The notes under the pieces are model-generated. The model searched no databases and was not told the origin of the DNA. It was given only the letters and a program-made list of their open reading frames with translations. Below are positions 1-6,100 of a stretch of DNA of 7,953 nucleotides, one piece after another (position 1 is the stretch's first letter; every line of letters starts with the position of its first letter). A program made the position numbers and the translations under genes. Source of the DNA: JARRRL01 sp037380725 (GTDB lineage Bacteria; Pseudomonadota; Gammaproteobacteria; Pseudomonadales; JANQJO01); contig JARRRL010000164.1 in the NCBI GenBank assembly GCA_037380725.1, positions 1 through 7,953 of the forward strand, read 5' to 3'.

Positions 1-1363
1 CAAAATCGTTTACAGCTTTTTCCGACAACGCCTCATCCACATACTGTTCCAATCGAGAGAAAACACCGGGGGAAGTCACCCTCAAAACTCCAGCGGACAA
101 TAACTCCGGCAGAACGCGAACCTCACCCAACACCACAGGTAAAGCTTTTACCGGCGCGTTGCTGATATGATCCGCCATGTCTGTCGCCGTGATCATATTG
201 CGATCCGACTGCGCTAGTGTTTCCATATACGCCTGAAACTGTATCGCTGAGCGCGCACCTTGCCACACAGCAAGACCAGCAATAAGTCCTCCCAAAAAAA
301 GCAATGCAATTACGCGGTCTTGATGTCGAGCACGCGTAAACGCTCGAAAAAAAGCCTCAACATCCGACCAACGCTTGCGAGCTTTCGGCTTCAAAACCCG
401 ACTTAACACTGGCCATTGGGTATAGCGAACGCTTCGCGGTTTAGGCCAATTGTTCGATTGACGTTCATTGGGAGCACGCCCGGACAATGCCTCATACAGC
501 ATAGTTGCAAAGGCGTAAACATCATCCTGAACTGTCACCGCTTCATCGTTTTTTATGGCGTCACTCGCGTAGCCTTCTGTATATGCAAAAAAGCCCCGTC
601 GCGCTTCTAATGCAGCCATTTCACGGGAAGAACCACCTTGACGCCAACGCGCCACCCGAGCACCACGAGCCGTAGCAAAATCAATCACTTTAACGCGCCC
701 ATCTAACCCTATTAGGATATTACTGGGTTTTAAATCAGCGTGAATAATACCAACTGCGTGCGCGGCGCTTAGAGCTGACGCAATGTCTTCAAAAACACGA
801 AGGACTTGAGAGTATGGCATAATCCGATGTGGCATGCGGTCAAGTCGCTCGGATAATGTTTCACCCTCCACCCATTCCATCGCCACAAAATGACGATCCC
901 CTTCCTCACAAGATTCAACGTAATAGTCAAACACTTTAATGATGTTAGGATGCGACAAATGCCGTGTAATGAGCGCTTCATCCAGTACCGCATCCGCTGA
1001 ACCCAAGCGCGCCACCAAAGCAGGTTTCAACAGCTTGATCGCAACATAGCTTTGTTCCGCCGCTCCTCGCTGAACGGCCATAAGGTCTCTGGCACGGTAC
1101 ACATCACAGGTCCCCCCGCCAGCTACGTGCTTCATAAGCACGTAGCGACCAGCCAGCACAGTCCCTTCAGAAAACGTACACGCACCCGTAGATTCCCGCA
1201 CCTCAGATTGTGAACTGTGTATATCGTGAGTAAGCGATTTCGATGATAAGTGGGGCGCTTCATCGCTCCTGTTTCGCGTTGCTTCCGCAATCGTTCCCGA
1301 CGTATGCCCAAGCCCCTCACGATCGGCCAAGCGATCTGTGATCCAGTCTCGCTCCTCTTCCAT
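1..1363 (-). CDS. PpkA-like transmembrane Ser/Thr protein kinase of the T6SS locus (3' end beyond window)
   Basis: This frame is open from the ATG at 1363 to the left edge, giving 454 visible residues. A polar N-terminal stretch (about 1-65) precedes a eukaryotic-type kinase domain (about 70-345). Visible motifs are a glycine-rich loop AGGGTCDVY (81-89), VAIK with Lys110, a likely alpha-C Glu129, HADLKPSN (208-215) with catalytic Asp210 and Asn215, and DFA (228-230) where DFG is usual. The activation segment ends in YTEGYAS (261-267). A hydrophobic helix (351-367) is followed by a probably periplasmic region cut by the window edge. Kinases with this layout in T6SS loci (PpkA type) phosphorylate Fha or TssL to control firing, and the divergent position beside an FHA gene fits that role. 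An AGGA lies 10 nt before the ATG and 7 nt before an in-frame GTG at 1366, so GTG is an alternative start; a TGA lies in frame further upstream. The substrate is inferred. Confidence 0.93.
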   Translation of the reverse strand, partial: MEEERDWITDRLADREGLGHTSGTIAEATRNRSDEAPHLSSKSLTHDIHSSQSEVRESTGACTFSEGTVLAGRYVLMKHVAGGGTCDVYRARDLMAVQRGAAEQSYVAIKLLKPALVARLGSADAVLDEALITRHLSHPNIIKVFDYYVESCEEGDRHFVAMEWVEGETLSERLDRMPHRIMPYSQVLRVFEDIASALSAAHAVGIIHADLKPSNILIGLDGRVKVIDFATARGARVARWRQGGSSREMAALEARRGFFAYTEGYASDAIKNDEAVTVQDDVYAFATMLYEALSGRAPNERQSNNWPKPRSVRYTQWPVLSRVLKPKARKRWSDVEAFFRAFTRARHQDRVIALLFLGGLIAGLAVWQGARSAIQFQAYMETLAQSDRNMITATDMADHISNAPVKALPVVLGEVRVLPELLSAGVLRVTSPGVFSRLEQYVDEALSEKAVNDF

Positions 1364-1515
1364 CACGACTATATCCTGTTGTTCATTACATCAGTGTGAA
1401 AAGCTCTGCTCTGTGAGACAAAGAAATTAACCATCAATAATGCGATCAGTTTTCTGAGTTTGGGTTCTGAAAAATTTACACCTTAAGACGCATGCTTTCA
1501 CAATCAATCAGATAG

Positions 1516-1656
1516 CTATCCAGGCAGAAGAATAGGACGCACAAGCGAAAACCCAAAGCGGTCCAAACCCACGGCGTCGGCAACGATAGCAGCTATCTGC
1601 CTAAATTGTCCAGCATGATACACAGCGGTAAATAAATTGCGACAACTTTTCAAAAG
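1516..1656 (-). pseudogene. Possible 3' remnant of an unidentified protein gene
   Basis: On the minus strand a 46-codon open stretch between a TAA (1657-1659) and a TAG (1516-1518) has protein-like composition and ends in GFSLVRPILLPG. The GFxLVRP ending recalls the C-terminus of formylglycine-generating-enzyme/sulfatase-modifying-factor (SUMF1) domains, which occur in some kinase and T6SS contexts. I see no ATG, no Shine-Dalgarno sequence and no SUMF1 core upstream, so at most this is a tail left from a decayed or deleted gene. It may equally be chance. Confidence 0.2.
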
Positions 1657-2144
1657 TTAGGACTGCGTCACACGTTTCAACTTATATATTTATTCTTTGT
1701 TTGCATATGATATGCGCATGATACGATTTTTTGCCCAATTTTGAGCGTCAACGACCTCTCAAAGCAGCAACTGACTGATCAAGTGGCGCCAAAAGTGCGA
1801 ACCGGTTGTTTGAACGGAAACGGCTAGATCTAAGTGTTTGTACTTTTTATACTTAGAGTGTTTAGATCGTCTTTACCCTTAGATGTCCAGACACCCAGCG
1901 CATGACGTGTTTTTGAACACACATAACAAAAAACACACAATAACTCACTATTTTTTGATGTCTCCGTGTTGATGTTCCCATTAAAAGCATGCAAACAACT
2001 TCTTTTCTTCTGGTGAATTATCGTTTCGTTGTGGTAAATTGACGCCCGGCTCTTGATGGGCACAACACAGAAACAAATGGTCAGCGCAGATTACACATAA
2101 AAGCGTGATCGTTGCGCGTTTCGTTTCAAACACAGCGCGCCCAT

Positions 2145-2174
2145 TTGGGTGTGATCTCGTTGGGTGTGATCTCG
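2145..2174. repeat. Perfect 15-bp direct tandem repeat
   Basis: The unit TTGGGTGTGATCTCG occurs twice with no spacer and no mismatch (2145-2159 and 2160-2174). It lies in non-coding DNA about 180-450 bp before the FHA gene and upstream of the whole tss operon. Two adjacent copies could form a paired regulator site or result from replication slippage. No known regulator motif is recognised. Confidence 0.8.
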
Positions 2175-2246
2175 AGAGATTTAACGCACTATGTTGCAGA
2201 TAAAAATCAGAAAAAATAAGAATATCGCTGAGTCACTAACACGATT

Positions 2247-2596
2247 GACCATTACCCATAAACAGATGTCTTAGTGGCTCGGCATGTGTCGTCATGAGCA
2301 ATCACAGTGTGACAAATAGCACGACAGACAGTAGGAAAATCTTGGCACGTTATGACTCTTACCGTACTTGTATATGACACGGAAGCGCGGAGATACGCTG
2401 CGGTGATCACTTTCATATTGGTCGGTATCAGCTAACCATTGATGCAAGCGCAGCGGCACAACGCATCGCTTCCTCCGGCCTCAACAGTCGCGCTTCAACA
2501 GATCATGCAACACTCAGCGAGCAAGCGCTCGAATCCAACGAATTCAGCACTCGATCCGATCCCGGTTTTGCGAGCGAAGAACCAAAATCAAAGACG
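2247..2596 (+). pseudogene. Degenerate 5' part of the FHA gene (forkhead-associated domain remnant)
   Basis: The frame of the FHA CDS at 2597 stays open upstream to a TGA at 2375-2377. Its 73 extra codons begin with RCGDHFHIGRYQLTID, which matches the final strands of a T6SS FHA domain (GD-x-x-x-IG-x-Y-x-L), and then run smoothly into the Ser/Glu-rich linker. This stretch has no ATG, GTG or TTG. In another frame, 2352-2432 reads MTLTVLVYDTEARR, resembling the first strand of Fha proteins, but ends at TAA 2433; a -1 shift would be needed to join it. Further upstream the same frame reads TDVLVARHVSS (2262-2294), flanked by TAA 2259, TGA 2295 and TGA 2310, and recalls the FHA core. The 2378-2596 coding signal is fairly strong; the pieces before it are suggestive only. 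Deletion plus frameshift, or sequence error, would explain this. Confidence 0.5.
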
Positions 2597-3700
2597 ATGT
2601 CTTTTTCGGAATCATTCGACACCTTATCACCTCATCAAACTTTGACGGATTTTCTCAAAACACCACCACATTCCGCAAGCCGATGGACACGAACACCTGT
2701 AGAGGCTGATCTACATGAAGCCTTTACTCCACCCACTTATGAGATTCCGGCAAACTGGCTGGCTTCAACAGAACACAACCCGCCCCCGCCGCCTTCCTCT
2801 AGTGTAGAAAAGGTCTTTTCATCACCGGAACGCGGAGACATCACCGCGACTGACTCAGACCAGTACGCATTTGAACCAGCAGAGCCCAGTGCTCAACAAA
2901 ATGAGAAGCCTCCAATAGACCCACTGCTAGACCCACTGCAAACGCCAAACCCACTAACGTTGCAAAAAGAAAATACCAAACCTGAGTCACACCGTGAACC
3001 AGAGCAGAACTTGGCGCAAGACTTGAAAACAGATTCAGCATGTTCGCCTGCACAGAACTATACAAACAATACACAAGATACCTGGTCAGAAGCCTTTTTG
3101 ACGGGTTTGTCTGTACCACCCTCGCTGCAGACGTCGCTCACGGTATCGCCCGAGATACTGCGACGCGCTGGAAGTGTACTGCGTTTATTGATCGACTCAC
3201 AGTTACAACTGAGACAAGCTAAATTGGTTTGGCTGAATCGGCTCGCTCCAGAAAGTATCCCCATGAGCCAGCTACTAGACGCCGATCCATTGCGGGATTT
3301 TTCAGACGCTACGTCCGCCATTCAGGCTATGATAGATCCATCAAATCCTTGTCATGCTAATCTGCTCCGCTTATTCACAGCAGCGCAGTCCGAAATGATC
3401 GCGGACCTAACTTTACTGTTTGATACTCAAGAGAATATGACTCTCACTTTACAAAATACGGCCATTCCAGAAGCTCTGGAGCACGCTTTTCAGAAACAGG
3501 AAACTGAAGAAAACGTGATTCGCACCGCTACCCAACGGCTTTTGGCTCGACGTACACGCGATCAACGCCGCTGGCAACATTTTCGGAACCATTGGCAAGC
3601 CATTTGTCGAGATGTCATCCGACACATTAAATCACAGTTTGAAACAAACGTTCTCGCTACGCTGACAATCCGATTGAGGCAACGTAAACATGGTAACTGA
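2597..3700 (+). CDS. tagH: T6SS FHA-type accessory protein, N-terminally truncated (TagH/Fha)
   Basis: The protein has 367 residues from the first usable start. Residues 1-160 are a low-complexity Pro/Ser/Glu linker, including a PPPPP run (62-66) and a DPLLDPLQ repeat. Residues about 163-360 are a helical domain starting SEAFLTGL with AGSVLRLLIDSQLQLRQAK (191-209), matching the C-terminal domain of T6SS FHA proteins (AFLxGxG ... LLRxxxxGxxxLLxAR) in a divergent form. In this family an N-terminal FHA domain binds phosphothreonine made by PpkA and promotes assembly of the secretion apparatus. Here that domain is absent from the CDS; only its last strands are encoded, in frame, at 2402-2450 before any start codon. 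No Shine-Dalgarno sequence precedes ATG 2597, so this start is doubtful and the gene may be non-functional or initiated unusually. It overlaps tssJ by 11 bp. Confidence 0.7.
   Translation: MSFSESFDTLSPHQTLTDFLKTPPHSASRWTRTPVEADLHEAFTPPTYEIPANWLASTEHNPPPPPSSSVEKVFSSPERGDITATDSDQYAFEPAEPSAQQNEKPPIDPLLDPLQTPNPLTLQKENTKPESHREPEQNLAQDLKTDSACSPAQNYTNNTQDTWSEAFLTGLSVPPSLQTSLTVSPEILRRAGSVLRLLIDSQLQLRQAKLVWLNRLAPESIPMSQLLDADPLRDFSDATSAIQAMIDPSNPCHANLLRLFTAAQSEMIADLTLLFDTQENMTLTLQNTAIPEALEHAFQKQETEENVIRTATQRLLARRTRDQRRWQHFRNHWQAICRDVIRHIKSQFETNVLATLTIRLRQRKHGN
2916..2939 (+). repeat. 12-bp tandem duplication within the FHA gene linker
   Basis: TAGACCCACTGC occurs twice back to back (2916-2927 and 2928-2939). 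In the gene frame it adds four residues to give DPLL-DPLQ, followed by a looser NPLTLQ. It keeps the frame and sits in the disordered linker, consistent with slippage in unconstrained sequence. Confidence 0.75.
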
Positions 3701-4496
3701 TGCTCCCCACTTTGAAATTCAACCGATTTGTCTATTCGTACGTCGTATCGTAGCTTGGATGTGCTGCGCTATTGCCTGGGCAGCGCTCTCCTGTGGTTGT
3801 GCAATCACGGCCAAATTTTGGCCGCCCTTCGAGCGCCAAGTCATCACCGCAACGACACAAGTAAATCCGGACTTGAACAAACGACCCAGCCCCGTTCAAG
3901 TAAAAATTCTGCAACTGAGCGAACGCGCCACTTTTGACAATCTCACGTATGACCAGATTTTTTTCCAAGGGCACGTTTTACTCAGCGACGCCTTACTCTC
4001 AGAATCCAGCTTTGTATTGCAACCCAATGAACAAGTCAAACACATTGAAGCGCTTAATGAGAATGTGGCGTTTATCGCTGTTGTTGCCGCATACCGCGAT
4101 ATTGAACACGCTCGATGGAAGCACGTGTATACAGTAAAACCGTATAGCCATAAGACAACACATCTAAAACTGGATAACGATGGTATCGCAGGCGTTGTGG
4201 CTGCGTATTCCAAACAGCACGCTCACAACGTTGCCGCTTCAACAGCGCCTTCTCCAGCCAGTAAGCACCAAGCCCAACCACGCGTTGCTGATGGGGAAAA
4301 CACAAACAAAAATAACACGGAAAACCAAAAACGTGGCACCAATGCCATCGGTATTGAATCCACGCTGTCACAGCCCGAATCCATTGATAGTGAAAGGTCG
4401 ACTAAGCGCAGTACAAATGGCTTATTACCTCATTCTGCCCCATCTGAACCATCGGATATACGACTAGAGCATCATTTACGATCTGTGGACATTTAG
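3690..4496 (+). CDS. tssJ: T6SS outer-membrane lipoprotein TssJ with C-terminal extension
   Basis: This 268-residue protein begins with a signal peptide: basic VRR (17-19), a hydrophobic core to about residue 34, then LSCGC with candidate lipidated cysteines Cys35 or Cys37. Neither gives a textbook lipobox, and two charged residues precede the basic region. The mature part has TssJ/SciN signatures: VQVKILQLSERATFDNLTY, a DALLSESSFVLQPNE segment and VAFIAVVAAYRDIEHARWK. TssJ is the outer-membrane lipoprotein whose periplasmic beta-sandwich binds the C-terminal part of TssM. From about residue 175 a polar low-complexity tail of some 94 residues, rich in Ser, Thr, Asn and Pro, follows where most family members stop. 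GAGG lies 10 nt before the ATG, and the 11-bp overlap with the FHA gene points to translational coupling. Confidence 0.93.
   Translation: MVTDAPHFEIQPICLFVRRIVAWMCCAIAWAALSCGCAITAKFWPPFERQVITATTQVNPDLNKRPSPVQVKILQLSERATFDNLTYDQIFFQGHVLLSDALLSESSFVLQPNEQVKHIEALNENVAFIAVVAAYRDIEHARWKHVYTVKPYSHKTTHLKLDNDGIAGVVAAYSKQHAHNVAASTAPSPASKHQAQPRVADGENTNKNNTENQKRGTNAIGIESTLSQPESIDSERSTKRSTNGLLPHSAPSEPSDIRLEHHLRSVDI
3808..3824. repeat. 17-bp perfect palindrome inside tssJ
   Basis: CGGCCAAA and TTTGGCCG flank a single T, just after the lipobox codons. In RNA only a stem of about six pairs with a five-base loop could form. It lies in coding sequence and may be incidental. Confidence 0.4.
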
Positions 4497-4577
4497 GCAA
4501 GAGGCATGGCTCAGACTTCCTGCCAAACGAAGTACAAGTCATTTCCAAATCACAGATCCATCGATCACCTATTTTTA

Positions 4578-4601
4578 ACGTAACTGCTCTTACAGTTACG
4601 T
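4578..4601. promoter_or_regulatory. Perfect 9-bp hairpin in the tssJ-tssK gap
   Basis: ACGTAACTG and CAGTTACGT form a perfect stem with a six-base loop (CTCTTA), 31 bases before the tssK start in a 136-bp gap. No T-run follows on either strand, so it does not look like an intrinsic terminator. It could be an operator palindrome, an mRNA-processing site or a structure that sets the tssJ:tssK ratio. The role is not known. Confidence 0.5.
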
Positions 4602-4632
4602 CCTAACACACAACAGGACAGAACGATCAGTC

Positions 4633-5979
4633 ATGAGTCATTCACAGAAAATCGCTTGGATGGAGAGTCAATTCCTTTATCCTCAACATTTTCAACAACA
4701 GGAACGTTACTTCGAACACATTATCGAGCAACGCGCTCGTTCTCTGTCTGCCTACTGCTTTGGTTTTTTTGATCTTGCTTTTGCCGAAACCCTTCAACTC
4801 GAAGGACGTGTTGCACTGGAACATGCCAGAGGCATTTTGTCCGATGGATGTCCTTTTAACGTTCCTTATGCCAACCCATTACCTCCCCCATTGGCTGTGC
4901 CAACGGATACCCGAGATGAACTGGTCTATCTCGCATTACCGATCTATCAACCAGGCCAAAGAATGGTCGACATTGAAACCTCAGAACAAACGCGGAGTCG
5001 CTATCGCGTTGATCCGATCTCGGTCTTCGATTACGCCGCATCGCATGGTGCACCCGAAACAATCGACTGCGCACAAATTCAACTGCAGTTGATTCTGGGT
5101 AATCAACCTCTGGGTGGCTATACCTGCTTACCGATCGCACGCATCCGAGAAGTAACAGCTGAAGGCGCCGTCATACTGGATCCTCACTATATTCCACCCG
5201 TACTGCACGCAGGTGGCGATCCCACACTAAATCGATACCTGAATGATACGATTGGTTTATTGAAACAACGAGGTACTTTGTTAGCTCAGCGCTTTACCAA
5301 TGCCCAGCACGGTTCAGGCAACACAGCCATTGCTGATTTTATGCTATTACAATTGGTCAATCGATATGAGCCATTCCTGCGACACCTGTCACAAAAAATA
5401 CTACTCCCTCCTGTTGAATTATTCGAGATTTTACTGCAAATCTCTGGTGAACTGGCCAGCTTTACCACACACAGCAAGCGCGCGATCAATTTTCCAACCT
5501 ATGAACATGAAGATCTTTATGCTTCTTTTCAGCCGCTCATGCGGCAGATCAGCGAACAGCTGAGCGTAGTCTTAGAACAAACGGCAACACCACTTCCAGT
5601 AAAAGAACGCGCTTACGGTATACACGTGTCCGAAATCATTGATCGTACTTTATTAGTCAAAGCCCGTTTCGTATTAGGGGTGAAAGCCGACCAGACTACT
5701 GACGTATTGCGCCAGCAACTGCCACGACACATCAAGATTGGCGGCGTTGAACACATTCGCGACTTGGTGATGAGTGGATTACCTGGTATTCGCGCCACAC
5801 CATTGCCCATTGCGCCACGGGAAATTACCTACCACAGCGGTTTTGTTTACTTTGAACTCGAACAATCCAGCGAACACTGGAAACAACTCATGCATTCAGG
5901 AGGAATCGCTTTCCACGTAGCGGGTAATTTTCCCAATCTCAGTTTAGCGTTTTGGGCAATTAAAGAACCCCATCAATAA
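4633..5979 (+). CDS. tssK: T6SS baseplate protein TssK
   Basis: The 448-residue protein is full length for the family (about 440-450). The N-terminus holds the hallmark FLYPQHFQQQERY (14-26), followed by YCFGFFDLAF and an ARGILSDGCPFNVP segment typical of the shell domain. The C-terminus holds LPGIRATPLPIAPREI, GFVYFELEQSS (403-413), WKQL and GGIAFHVAGNFPNLSLAFWAI, the neck and head regions that contact the membrane complex. TssK forms trimers linking the TssFGE baseplate wedges to the cytoplasmic parts of TssL and TssM; related fold elements occur in phage receptor-binding proteins. The only Shine-Dalgarno-like element, AGGA at 4615-4618, is 14 nt from the ATG, so initiation may be modest. 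No frameshift or missing motif is seen. Confidence 0.97.
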   Translation: MSHSQKIAWMESQFLYPQHFQQQERYFEHIIEQRARSLSAYCFGFFDLAFAETLQLEGRVALEHARGILSDGCPFNVPYANPLPPPLAVPTDTRDELVYLALPIYQPGQRMVDIETSEQTRSRYRVDPISVFDYAASHGAPETIDCAQIQLQLILGNQPLGGYTCLPIARIREVTAEGAVILDPHYIPPVLHAGGDPTLNRYLNDTIGLLKQRGTLLAQRFTNAQHGSGNTAIADFMLLQLVNRYEPFLRHLSQKILLPPVELFEILLQISGELASFTTHSKRAINFPTYEHEDLYASFQPLMRQISEQLSVVLEQTATPLPVKERAYGIHVSEIIDRTLLVKARFVLGVKADQTTDVLRQQLPRHIKIGGVEHIRDLVMSGLPGIRATPLPIAPREITYHSGFVYFELEQSSEHWKQLMHSGGIAFHVAGNFPNLSLAFWAIKEPHQ

Positions 5980-5993
5980 GCTTTCACCCATCG

Positions 5994-6022
5994 AAGGCTG
6001 TGTGCCATACACCTTAATTTTT
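5994..6022 (+). terminator. Weak terminator-like structure between tssK and tssL
   Basis: In the 121-bp gap an imperfect stem (AAG/CTT outer pairs, a bulge, then GTGT/ACAC around a five-base loop) is followed by AATTTTTATT. The stem has about seven pairs and a three-base bulge, so full termination is unlikely. Partial attenuation inside the operon is possible. Confidence 0.25.
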
Positions 6023-6100
6023 ATTATCACTATTCAAAATTCGCAGGCCAGACTAAGATCTCACGCCAAAAAGCAACCATAACTTACAGACCGTTTCAGG

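Larger units (their letters stand above)
1364..2246. other. Long divergent intergenic region without an intact gene
   Basis: Nearly 900 bases separate the minus-strand kinase from the first trace of the FHA gene on the plus strand. I see no full gene. All frames are frequently interrupted, and the longest open frame (77 codons, minus, 1830-2063) has no recognisable domain. The region must hold the kinase promoter, and probably that of the fha-tss operon, but I could not pick convincing -35/-10 pairs. It contains a 46-codon coding-like minus-strand remnant (1519-1656), an A/T-rich patch with overlapping small palindromes (1703-1719) and a perfect 15-bp tandem repeat (2145-2174). The length and these remnants suggest a lost gene, which is an inference. 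Confidence 0.6.

Noticed and set aside
1830..2063. 77-codon open frame on the minus strand in the intergenic region
   Set aside because: Lys/Ser/Asn-rich sequence with no recognisable domain and no clear ribosome site; most likely random or part of decayed DNA.
2191..2274. 27-codon ORF starting MLQIKIRKNK in front of the FHA gene
   Set aside because: Very short and without a spaced Shine-Dalgarno sequence. It faintly resembles an FHA first strand, but the match is too weak to call.
2342..2357. TTGGCACGTTATGACT as a sigma-54 promoter
   Set aside because: The -24 half is good, but no GC occurs at the -12 position.
2439..2645. 68-codon plus-strand ORF overlapping the FHA 5' region
   Set aside because: Shadow frame of the FHA coding stretch, whose frame shows the FHA strands and linker.
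2841..3321. Minus-strand ORFs opposite the FHA gene, including one with a hydrophobic stretch
   Set aside because: They are antisense shadows of the Pro/Ala/Glu-rich linker and share no family features.
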